A stretch of DNA of 9,105 nucleotides, taken from contig JAGXNZ010000186.1 in the NCBI GenBank assembly GCA_019894655.1, positions 1 through 9,105 of the forward strand. The letters are read 5' to 3'. Of the stretch, positions 1 to 5,563 are shown piece by piece; the stretch's first letter is position 1, and the number at the start of each line of letters is the position of its first letter. The DNA is from Promethearchaeota archaeon. Lineage in GTDB: Archaea; Asgardarchaeota; Lokiarchaeia; Sigynarchaeales; SOKP01. The position numbers were made by a program, and so were the translations under genes. Under the pieces are notes generated by a model. That model did no database searches. It was not told where the DNA came from and saw only the letters and a list, made by a program, of their open reading frames with translations.

Positions 1-158
1 CTGGAAGTGCTTTGGATTTAAGAAACATACTTATTGCAATTGATATGAGAGAGAGTATAGCAAAAAATATAATAATGAAAATGCTTGAAGATAATGGTCC
101 TATCATATACAATGAAGCATCAGGAACAATCGAATTAAAAGAGGAGATAGATTTCTAA
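1..158 (+). CDS. 3' end of a gene with a winged-helix-like C-terminus (partial)
   Basis: The frame is open from base 3 to a TAA at 156-158 and gives the last 51 residues of a protein that begins outside the window. The tail has a helix rich in Ile, Met and Lys, then a Gly-Pro turn and a beta-hairpin-like stretch (IIYNEASGTIEL), which is what the end of a winged-helix domain looks like. It resembles the end of the next gene: both have an initial Gly-Ser, a helix with 'I..L...G', then 'I...E....I.L'. The stop overlaps the next ATG by one base (TAATG), so the two genes are very likely co-transcribed and translationally coupled. The GAGGAG at 141-146, inside this gene, is a good Shine-Dalgarno site for the next one. 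The function of the full protein cannot be told from this fragment. Confidence 0.75.
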   Translation, partial: GSALDLRNILIAIDMRESIAKNIIMKMLEDNGPIIYNEASGTIELKEEIDF

Positions 159-895
159 TGAGTACTAATTTAAAAGAAGTTTTGGGATTAATAGAACAGT
201 TAGAATCCACATTTGATGAATATATACAGTCATTTAAGAAGAATACAGATGAAATCCTTAATAATATAGGAATCTCATGGAAGAACTTAAAAATAGAACA
301 AGAAGAAATCCAAAAAATTGATCAAAATATTGAAAATCAAAAATCTGAAATAACGGAATTAAAAATAAAAATGGAAGAGATTAGCAAAAAACGTGAGGAT
401 TTAAAAGGTACTAAAGAAGAATTAACTTCTAAAACTACTGAGCTAAAAAATACTCTAAATCGCCTTCAAAGTGATCTCGAAGCTCCAAAAATGGAGTTAA
501 ATGACATAACCTCTAAACTAAACTCAACCAACGATAAAACCTTATTAAAAGAAAGCGAGAAAAATGCTTTAGAACAGAAAAAAATTGATAACGAAAATAA
601 GGAATCTCAATTAAAAACATTGTATACTGAGGAAAAAATGGAAGATTTGAATCACAAATTAGCTCAACTAAAAAGAAATAATTTCTTTACATCGTTTCTG
701 ATGGAACATTCCGAAGAAGAAATTCCGGAAGTAGACATTATTGCCATGATCATGTCTCAAGGTAGCTGTAACCTTGATGAGCTAAAAAAATTATTGGATG
801 TGCCTCCAATTATGGCAGTAAGAACCATAAAACAATTAGCTGTAAAGGGAATCATTAATTTGGATGAAAGTACTAATATTGTAACCTTGCCTTAG
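158..895 (+). CDS. Coiled-coil protein with C-terminal winged-helix-like domain
   Basis: This is a 245-residue soluble protein with no signal peptide or membrane helix. Residues about 40-175 are Glu/Lys/Leu/Ile-rich with heptad-like spacing, as expected of a long coiled coil, apart from a likely break at Ala-Pro (109-110). Residues about 185-245 read as a compact helical domain ending in a beta hairpin: a helix at 192-200, a helix at 206-213, a recognition-helix-like segment at 218-229 (PIMAVRTIKQLAVKG), then a wing (IINLDESTNIVTL). The start at 158 is supported by GAGGAG at 141-146 and by the one-base overlap with the upstream stop. The upstream gene ends in a similar tail, so the pair may be paralogues or subunits of one complex. 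Coiled coil plus winged helix could mean a transcriptional regulator, but also a scaffold such as an SMC-associated or ESCRT-like assembly factor. I do not recognise the family. Confidence 0.85.
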   Translation: MSTNLKEVLGLIEQLESTFDEYIQSFKKNTDEILNNIGISWKNLKIEQEEIQKIDQNIENQKSEITELKIKMEEISKKREDLKGTKEELTSKTTELKNTLNRLQSDLEAPKMELNDITSKLNSTNDKTLLKESEKNALEQKKIDNENKESQLKTLYTEEKMEDLNHKLAQLKRNNFFTSFLMEHSEEEIPEVDIIAMIMSQGSCNLDELKKLLDVPPIMAVRTIKQLAVKGIINLDESTNIVTLP

Positions 896-916
896 CTAAC
901 TAAATAATTATCATAA

Positions 917-922
917 TTTTTT
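917..922 (+). terminator. Poly-T terminator after the coiled-coil gene
   Basis: A run of six T lies about 20 bases after the TAG at 893-895, within an AT-rich stretch between two convergent reading frames. Archaeal polymerase commonly terminates at such T tracts without a hairpin. No strong stem-loop is visible. The assignment rests on position and composition only. Confidence 0.4.
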
Positions 923-951
923 AGAATTTTAATATTAAACAATTCCTTGAT

Positions 952-1545
952 TTACTTACTAAGAATCAATTTCTTAATTCTACTTCCACATTGTGAACAA
1001 TTTTTTACATATTTCTCGAATTTTTTACCACAATATGAGCAATAAGTAGAAAAATTTATTATGTTTTCGATAGCCTCTTTTCTTTCTGTGAGTTTTTCTA
1101 TTAATTGAGTTATAGACTTCTTATTTTGGGCTCGTTTAAATGATTTATTTTTATAATTTATATCTTTTATTGATTTAAGAGGTTTAGTAAGTGTTTTTTC
1201 TTCAATAGTACCTTTTTTGCTTGGTTTTTTATCTCTTTTATAGAGTTGAAAAAAGTAAATTATAGATGAAACTGTAATGATAGCAAAAATTATAATTAAA
1301 AAAGTAATTAAGTTAAAAAATGGAGGATTTATATTAGGTTCTTGATAAATAGAAGCAAAAATTATATTAAATGTTAATGTTGCGGAACCTAATCCTCTAT
1401 TAGTGAATAATAAATAAACAATTGAAGTATTTAAAATTGATGTGTAACTTATTCCAGAATCTTGATGTTTAGTACCATCAGATAATACAAAACACCCATA
1501 GGGAGGTTGATTACTAGTGTAATTGGAGTGTAATTGGATCAGATT
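952..1545 (-). pseudogene. Remnant: single-pass membrane protein with C-terminal zinc ribbon, no start codon
   Basis: Read on the minus strand, this frame is open for 197 codons, from just after a TAG (1546-1548) to a TAA (952-954), but it contains no ATG, GTG or TTG that could start it. Numbering from the first open codon, residues 1-72 look extracytoplasmic (polar, with Asn-Tyr-Thr and Asn-Thr-Ser sequons). Residues about 76-98 are one membrane helix (FFNLITFLIIIFAIIT...), followed by a Lys-rich cytoplasmic segment. Cys 169, 172, 183 and 186 form a CxxC-x10-CxxC zinc ribbon (CSYCG ... CSQCG). There is no signal peptide ahead of the external part, which argues that the N-terminus is lost. 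The histidine kinase gene ends only 40 bases upstream on the same strand, so no room remains for the missing part. The intact motifs and a long frame without stops suggest a recent truncation, or use of a non-standard start. The molecular function is unknown. Confidence 0.6.
1517..1538. repeat. 11-bp perfect tandem duplication
   Basis: GTGTAATTGGA occurs twice in direct tandem, at 1517-1527 and 1528-1538. It lies at the upstream (5') end of the minus-strand zinc-ribbon frame, shortly before the TAG that closes that frame. Eleven bases is not a multiple of three, so a duplication inside a gene would shift the frame. Taking one copy out does not restore a longer frame, because a TGA follows at once. 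Confidence 0.9.
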
Positions 1546-1588
1546 CTAAGTTTATTATTTTTTAATAATTGTTTATTTTAATTTCATC

Positions 1589-2746
1589 TTAAATTGCTTC
1601 GGGAAAAAGAAGAATACAATTACATCCAAATGAATGGTCTCCTTTTATTTTATCTTCAATCCAAATCTTTCCATTATAGATATCAACAAGTTTCTTAACT
1701 AGTTTCAAACCTAAGCCTGATCCACTTCTGTTTTCTATTTCAAAATCTCCTCTAATAAAAACTTTTTGTTTATCTGTATCAGGTATTCCTATTCCATTAT
1801 CAATAAACTCCAGTTTGAAAAATCTTTTACTTTTTTTTATTTCTTTTGAAACCTTGATTTCAATTTCAACAATCGAGTTGATGTTATGATGCACGGAATT
1901 AATTATGATATTTTCAAACACTTCATTTACCAAATCATTTGCTAAAATATTTAGCGTATCATAATCTGAATTAAACTTAATTTGAATATTTTTTTGAGGA
2001 AATGCATCAACTATCAATTTTTTACTTCTTTTTAGAATCTTGATTATATCTATTTTCTCTAATGTTATTTTTGAGTCCTCCAATTCAGACAATTTCCGTA
2101 CATTAGATGCTAATCGAGTTCCACGTTTTAGTTGTTGTTTAATAATATCGATTAAAGGATCATCATAATTGATATTTGAACCCTCTTCAGACTTTAAAGT
2201 TATTAGTTCTATAGATGATAAAATACTTTGAAGAATATTACTTATGTCATGAGCAAATAAATCCTTATAAAAGCGGGAACGATTATATGCTTCTCGATAT
2301 CGTTTTTCGGACTTTTTCAGATTTTTTTGGGTTAATCTTAATTGAGTAATTTCATTAGCTACTTCCACAGTTCCAATTATTTTATTATTTTTATCTATAA
2401 CTGGATAGCTTTTAATGTGCCATACTCTACCATCCGGTGTTTTAACCTCTGCTTCCGCTTCTGTTTTGGTTTCTAAAGAAATATGAACTGGACATTCCTT
2501 AATAGGTCCATCAGGGTTACACCAAAATGAGTAACACTTTTTACCTATCAAATCTTCGACTTTCATATTTATTGAATCTGCAGCTGCTTTATTTGCCCTA
2601 ATGATATTATGATTGGTGTCTTGGAATATGACATGTTCTACAATACTATTTAAAATGAGTGTTTTTTCTCTCTCGGCCTTTTTTAATGAATCTTTAGAAA
2701 TCGATTCAGATTTCTTTAATTTTTTTATTTTCATGCTTTCTTCCAT
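1589..2746 (-). CDS. Soluble PAS-domain sensor histidine kinase
   Basis: This is a 385-residue protein with no membrane helix, so it is probably a cytoplasmic sensor. A charged N-terminus (1-28) leads into a PAS domain at about 29-138, with Cys 71, 76 and 85 in 'GKKCYSFWC...ECPV'. This cysteine pattern is familiar in many archaeal and bacterial PAS sensors. A PAC-like end follows (WHIKSYPVIDKNNKIIGTVE). A short coiled linker (139-158) joins the dimerisation/phosphoacceptor helix, with the likely phosphorylated His166 in FAHDISN. The ATPase domain shows the N box (ENIIINSVHHN, 278-288), the G1 box DNGIGIP (316-322) and the G2 box GSGLGL (342-347). All catalytic motifs look intact. No response regulator is adjacent, so its partner must be elsewhere. 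The start at 2746 is the first ATG; Met5 is an alternative. No good Shine-Dalgarno site precedes it. Confidence 0.93.
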   Translation of the reverse strand: MEESMKIKKLKKSESISKDSLKKAEREKTLILNSIVEHVIFQDTNHNIIRANKAAADSINMKVEDLIGKKCYSFWCNPDGPIKECPVHISLETKTEAEAEVKTPDGRVWHIKSYPVIDKNNKIIGTVEVANEITQLRLTQKNLKKSEKRYREAYNRSRFYKDLFAHDISNILQSILSSIELITLKSEEGSNINYDDPLIDIIKQQLKRGTRLASNVRKLSELEDSKITLEKIDIIKILKRSKKLIVDAFPQKNIQIKFNSDYDTLNILANDLVNEVFENIIINSVHHNINSIVEIEIKVSKEIKKSKRFFKLEFIDNGIGIPDTDKQKVFIRGDFEIENRSGSGLGLKLVKKLVDIYNGKIWIEDKIKGDHSFGCNCILLFPEAI

Positions 2747-2783
2747 TGATCTTTAAATTAAACACACAATAGTGTAGTAATAT

Positions 2784-2795
2784 GAATTATAATTC
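2784..2795. promoter_or_regulatory. 12-bp perfect palindrome in divergent promoter region (possible operator)
   Basis: GAATTATAATTC is a perfect palindrome, and a matching TA pair lies one base outside on each side (2781-2782 and 2797-2798). It sits between the histidine kinase and the divergent surface-protein gene, 38 bases upstream of the kinase start. It also overlaps the AT-rich stretch that could serve as the kinase promoter. A dimeric regulator could bind here, but palindromes arise easily by chance at this base composition. Confidence 0.25.
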
Positions 2796-2796
2796 G

Positions 2797-2804
2797 TAAT
2801 ATAA
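2797..2804 (-). promoter_or_regulatory. Possible TATA box for the histidine kinase
   Basis: On the minus strand this reads TTATATTA, similar to the archaeal TATA consensus. It is about 50-58 bases upstream of the kinase ATG, which would place transcription start about 25-30 bases before the gene. Other AT-rich matches nearby are possible. Confidence 0.3.
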
Positions 2805-2853
2805 CATTTTGGTTTAGCTTAAGGATAAAAATTAAATCATTCAAACTAAATTC

Positions 2854-2862
2854 TTTTAAATA
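2854..2862 (+). promoter_or_regulatory. Archaeal TATA box for the 390-residue surface protein gene
   Basis: TTTTAAATA is a close match to the archaeal TATA consensus TTTAWATA. Its centre is about 62 bases before the ATG at 2920. That predicts transcription start near 2884 and a leader of roughly 35 bases. The leader contains AAAGGT (2907-2912), a weak Shine-Dalgarno site seven bases before the ATG. Confidence 0.55.
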
Positions 2863-2919
2863 ACCTTTCGTTATTTCCCACTATACATATCGATTAATAT
2901 TTAAGAAAAGGTAAAATCA

Positions 2920-4092
2920 ATGGATAAAAAAGATGTACTTATAGGTATTTTAGCGATTGTTACTGTGGGTTTAGCAGGAGGTTTAGGTTACATTATTATC
3001 GCAAATCCTCTCTCTGGAGGGACCACAACACCCGTATTAAATCAAGGTCTACCAGATGATTGGAGCACAGCTCCCAATTCTTCAATTCTTAAGTTATATG
3101 ACGTACACGGTGTAGAATATAATATTACCATTGGAGAAATTTTAGATGGTGTGCAAGTCTATCTTGATGACCTAGAAGCTGATTCATTGTCTGAGTGGAA
3201 AAACTATTATGAATTAACCACTATTCAAGACCCAATATCAGGACAATATGTTACTGGAGTAAATATTCTAGATATTTTGGAAGAAAAAGGTATTTATTTT
3301 GCTGGGGATCTAGAATTTGAAACGGAAGATTCAGTTTCTCGAGAGATTCACACAGCAGATATAATAACAAAAAGTTATGCTAAGAAAGGTAAGACATACT
3401 TTGTATTAGTATTAGCAATAAACCAGGAATGGTTACAATATTCTCCTTATTACGCCTCAATGGGTAATTTCTCCATAATGGGATTGGATCCTAATGATAA
3501 TTTCTACAACTTCAATCAAGTTACGGTAATGAATAATTGGACAATTGATATAAATGTTAATGGTACTATTGAATTCTCTTTAGACGCATGGGATTTAATA
3601 CAAAATCCATACACCGCAGTTTATCGGGTTGATAGCACAACTGGTTGGGGAGCAAATCGTCAATATTGGGGGAAAAATGTGTCTGAAATCATAGCAATGA
3701 CAAGTGCTAATGTTGAACCCGATTATGAGGTTGTATTCAGGTCTGCTGATGGATTTACAACGCCATCTACAAAATGGGGAGAACTACCTTACAATAAATC
3801 AGAAGTTGAAATTGGGATGTATAATAATGGAACACATGTCATCCCTCGCTCTGATGATGATTATGTTAATGGAACAAGTACTACGGGGGTCCCAATTCCT
3901 GCTACTGATTTAATAATGAACTTAGCATGGAAAATCCAAGAACTTGGAGAGACATATGATGGAATTGCTGATGATGCGTGGCCAGTTCCCAAGATCTTAT
4001 CATATTTTAGTGGTCCGTTCAATGTTCAAATACCAGGTAGAGACCGTAGTAGTTATGCTAAATGGGTTACTGAAATAATCATAGACTTTTAA
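2920..4092 (+). CDS. Membrane-anchored surface protein with two sulfite-oxidase-fold-like domains
   Basis: This is a 390-residue protein with a short Lys/Asp start, one N-terminal helix (residues 6-29) and a Gly/Thr/Pro linker, so the rest should face outward. Nine N-glycosylation sequons (Asn 53, 68, 183, 206, 214, 253, 292, 303, 317) support exposure. Two domains follow. Domain 1 (about 55-203) has 'ITIGEIL' and 'VTGVNILDILEEKGI'. Domain 2 (about 207-390) has 'YWGKNVSEII', 'FRSADGFTTP' and ends 'GPFNVQIPGR...KWVTEIII'. These match the layout of the Oxidored_molyb (sulfite oxidase) fold: 'G..L.dlLe..G', 'adGy', then 'GPlRlvvPg...kWVtrI'. The protein has no cysteine at all, so the Cys that ligates molybdenum in true enzymes is missing and catalysis of that kind is unlikely. 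It lies just upstream of an ECF importer operon whose first gene encodes a third such domain. An extracellular binding role is inferred. The fold call is from motif likeness only. Confidence 0.75.
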   Translation: MDKKDVLIGILAIVTVGLAGGLGYIIIANPLSGGTTTPVLNQGLPDDWSTAPNSSILKLYDVHGVEYNITIGEILDGVQVYLDDLEADSLSEWKNYYELTTIQDPISGQYVTGVNILDILEEKGIYFAGDLEFETEDSVSREIHTADIITKSYAKKGKTYFVLVLAINQEWLQYSPYYASMGNFSIMGLDPNDNFYNFNQVTVMNNWTIDINVNGTIEFSLDAWDLIQNPYTAVYRVDSTTGWGANRQYWGKNVSEIIAMTSANVEPDYEVVFRSADGFTTPSTKWGELPYNKSEVEIGMYNNGTHVIPRSDDDYVNGTSTTGVPIPATDLIMNLAWKIQELGETYDGIADDAWPVPKILSYFSGPFNVQIPGRDRSSYAKWVTEIIIDF

Positions 4093-4121
4093 GCCTCTAT
4101 CAAATTTTAATTATAATAATC

Positions 4122-4135
4122 TTTTTTTCCTTTTC
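4122..4135 (+). terminator. T-rich terminator after the 390-residue protein gene
   Basis: A T-rich tract (TTTTTTTCCTTTTC) begins 30 bases after the TAA at 4090-4092, with no strong stem-loop. This is a typical archaeal termination signal, and it would separate the surface-protein gene from the ECF operon downstream. Confidence 0.45.
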
Positions 4136-4145
4136 TTAAATATAA
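4136..4145 (+). promoter_or_regulatory. Possible TATA box for the ECF operon
   Basis: TTAAATATAA lies directly after the T tract. It would place transcription start near 4167 and give a leader of about 65 bases before the ATG at 4234. A second, stronger-looking match (TATATAAAT, 4215-4223) is too close to that ATG to serve it unless transcription starts inside the gene. The 4093-4233 gap shows no riboswitch-like structure that I can recognise. Confidence 0.3.
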
Positions 4146-4233
4146 AAATGTAAAATGATACTGATGGTAATAACGATGGAACCAATGCAATCACACAATA
4201 AAAGCAAATAAAAATATATAAATAATTATTCAC

Positions 4234-4782
4234 ATGGAAACTCGAAATTTTTACATAATAGTAGCAAGCATTATAATTGGACTTGTAGTTTTTTGGTTAA
4301 TTATGATTGCTTTCTTGGAATTTGATCCTTTTGTAGATCCGAATGAAATAACAATAGATGGTGATGGAACATCGACATCTATAACGATATCTATTAGTGA
4401 ATTGAAATCAGGTAAGTATGATCTCGTGGAAGATAAAACTTACCATATAAAAAATAGCGGTGAATATGAATATGATATCAAATATTCAGGAATTTCGCTC
4501 TGGAGCATTCTTGAGGAAGAAAATCTTCTTCTTCAATCTTCTTCAGAATTAGAATTCCGTTTCTATAGTCGAGATGGATACATTGCTCCAAAATTTCTTA
4601 ATCTTTCTATCGTGGAAACTTATCCTGATTTAGTAATTCTTGCATTTGAAGAGAACGGTGTACTTCTTACTTTAGAGGGACCCTTGAGAACCGTGATGGA
4701 TCAATCAGTGATGCCTGAAGGTGAATATAGCGCACAATATTCTGTACAAAAACTAAGTTTAATAACCATTAATATAGCTTAA
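4234..4782 (+). CDS. Membrane-anchored protein with one sulfite-oxidase-fold-like domain, ECF-linked
   Basis: This is a 182-residue protein with one N-terminal membrane helix (residues 7-27) and the remainder predicted outside. The outer domain (about 36-182) has the same signature order as the 390-residue neighbour: 'ITISISELKSG' (50-60), 'YSGISLWSILEE' (84-95), 'FYSRDGYIAP' (110-119), 'PDLVILAFEENG' (131-142), 'LEGPLR' (147-152) and a closing strand 'SLITINIA'. In the Oxidored_molyb fold these correspond to the 'tGv.L.dlLe', 'adGy', 'llAye.nG.pL' and 'GPlR' elements. There is no cysteine, so it should not be a molybdenum enzyme. It has one sequon (Asn123). Only 17 bases separate it from the S component, so it probably heads the ECF operon. 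No clear Shine-Dalgarno site precedes the ATG. An accessory role in substrate capture by the importer is inferred; a structural role cannot be excluded. Confidence 0.75.
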   Translation: METRNFYIIVASIIIGLVVFWLIMIAFLEFDPFVDPNEITIDGDGTSTSITISISELKSGKYDLVEDKTYHIKNSGEYEYDIKYSGISLWSILEEENLLLQSSSELEFRFYSRDGYIAPKFLNLSIVETYPDLVILAFEENGVLLTLEGPLRTVMDQSVMPEGEYSAQYSVQKLSLITINIA

Positions 4783-4799
4783 AATCAAAGTGTTTAATC

Positions 4800-5441
4800 A
4801 TGGATGGAGTAGAACAAAATAATATCAAAGAATTAGAAGAGATTTCTAAATCCAATGAAGATTATCGAGAAACTGGTTACAATTCTTTAAATAAAGAGAA
4901 ATCGATGAATTTAGATTATATTTACTCCGCTCTCATTGGAGTTTTAGGGGGAGTAATATCAAGTTTGATTCCTTTCAGTTTATTAATAAAACTCTGGTAC
5001 CCTTTCACTGGGGGTACGCAACTCGTAAGTGGACATCATGTGATCTGGGGAGCAATAATATATGGATTAACAAAAAAAAAGAAAAATATTATTTTAACCA
5101 TGGTGACAAAAGGGATTCTAGAGTTTTTATTGGGTCATCCATATGGTTTGTTGATATTATTCGTAAATATATTGGAAGGGGCTCTACTTTCTTTTGGCTT
5201 TTATGTTATGGCGAAAATAGGAGAAGGTGAGACTAAAGTAGGATGGGGAATTGCTGGCGGCATAGGTAACTTTATTCAAGCGCCGTTTATTTGGATTTTA
5301 AATCAACGATGGTATTTACATTGGTCTTTATGGGCTTTAGCCTTTATATTTGCCTTTATTTCAGGTATCTTAATAACTGGACTTCTTGGTAGGGCTATGA
5401 AAAATAGTTTAATTAAAGCAGGAGTCCCAATTACTTATTAA
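4800..5441 (+). CDS. ECF transporter S component, YkoE-like
   Basis: This is a 213-residue integral membrane protein with about six helices (roughly 40-64, 76-90, 96-112, 116-140, 147-167, 173-196). S components give the substrate specificity of energy-coupling factor importers. The segment 'GILEFLLGHPYGLLILFVNILEGALLSFGF' region (105-134) and the tail 'LLGRAMKNSLIKAGV' resemble YkoE proteins, the S component of YkoEDC importers linked to thiamine precursors (hydroxymethylpyrimidine). This is a family likeness, not proof of substrate, and no TPP riboswitch is visible. The first 35 residues are charged and hydrophilic, an unusual cytoplasmic extension. If translation instead starts at Met36 (4905), the protein has a more usual length of 178. 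The gene is followed by the ATPase and T component in the expected set. A run of nine A (5072-5080) encodes the Lys-rich loop at 92-95. Confidence 0.8.
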   Translation: MDGVEQNNIKELEEISKSNEDYRETGYNSLNKEKSMNLDYIYSALIGVLGGVISSLIPFSLLIKLWYPFTGGTQLVSGHHVIWGAIIYGLTKKKKNIILTMVTKGILEFLLGHPYGLLILFVNILEGALLSFGFYVMAKIGEGETKVGWGIAGGIGNFIQAPFIWILNQRWYLHWSLWALAFIFAFISGILITGLLGRAMKNSLIKAGVPITY

Positions 5442-5450
5442 AGAAAGAGT

Positions 5451-5563
5451 GTGATTATTAAATTCCCTCATCAAATATTGCTCTTTCTTTTATTGATTTT
5501 TCTTTCATTTATGGTGAGGATAAAAGTAAGGATCCCAGTATCTCCGATATCAATTTTAATTTA
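5451..5563 (+). other. N-terminal coding extension of the ECF ATPase without a standard start codon
   Basis: In the ATPase frame, the codons from 5462 to 5563 encode a classic ABC beginning: 'ALSFIDFSFIYG', then 'SISDINFNL' leading into the first ATG-encoded Met. This includes the A-loop-like aromatic (Tyr in FIYG). A TAA at 5459-5461 closes the frame, and no ATG, GTG or TTG lies between. One extra T within TT at 5463-5464 would fuse the frame to GTG at 5451, giving 'MIIKFPSSNIAL...'. Alternatively ATT at 5462 may serve as the start, with GTGAT (5451-5455) as a Shine-Dalgarno match six bases before it. Confidence 0.75.

Noticed and set aside
1517..1538. The 11-bp duplication as a simple frameshift explaining the missing start of the zinc-ribbon gene
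   Set aside because: Removing one copy brings a TGA into frame at once, so it does not reconnect to a longer coding sequence.
3704..3913. Open frame of 69 codons on the plus strand
   Set aside because: It lies wholly inside the well-supported surface-protein gene in another frame and has no recognisable motif.
2920..4092. Annotation as a sulfite oxidase or other molybdenum enzyme
   Set aside because: Domain layout fits the fold, but the protein has no cysteine at all, so the molybdenum ligand is absent.
4215..4223. TATATAAAT as promoter of the 182-residue gene
   Set aside because: It is only about 15 bases from the ATG, so transcription would start inside the gene. Moving the start downstream would remove the membrane anchor.
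4093..4233. TPP riboswitch ahead of the ECF operon
   Set aside because: The YkoE likeness made this worth checking, but no CTGAGA-type core or stable paired structure is visible.
5075..5081. A AAA AAG slippery heptamer in the S component gene
   Set aside because: It encodes a plausible Lys-rich loop, the frame continues correctly through all later helices, and no downstream structure supports programmed frameshifting.
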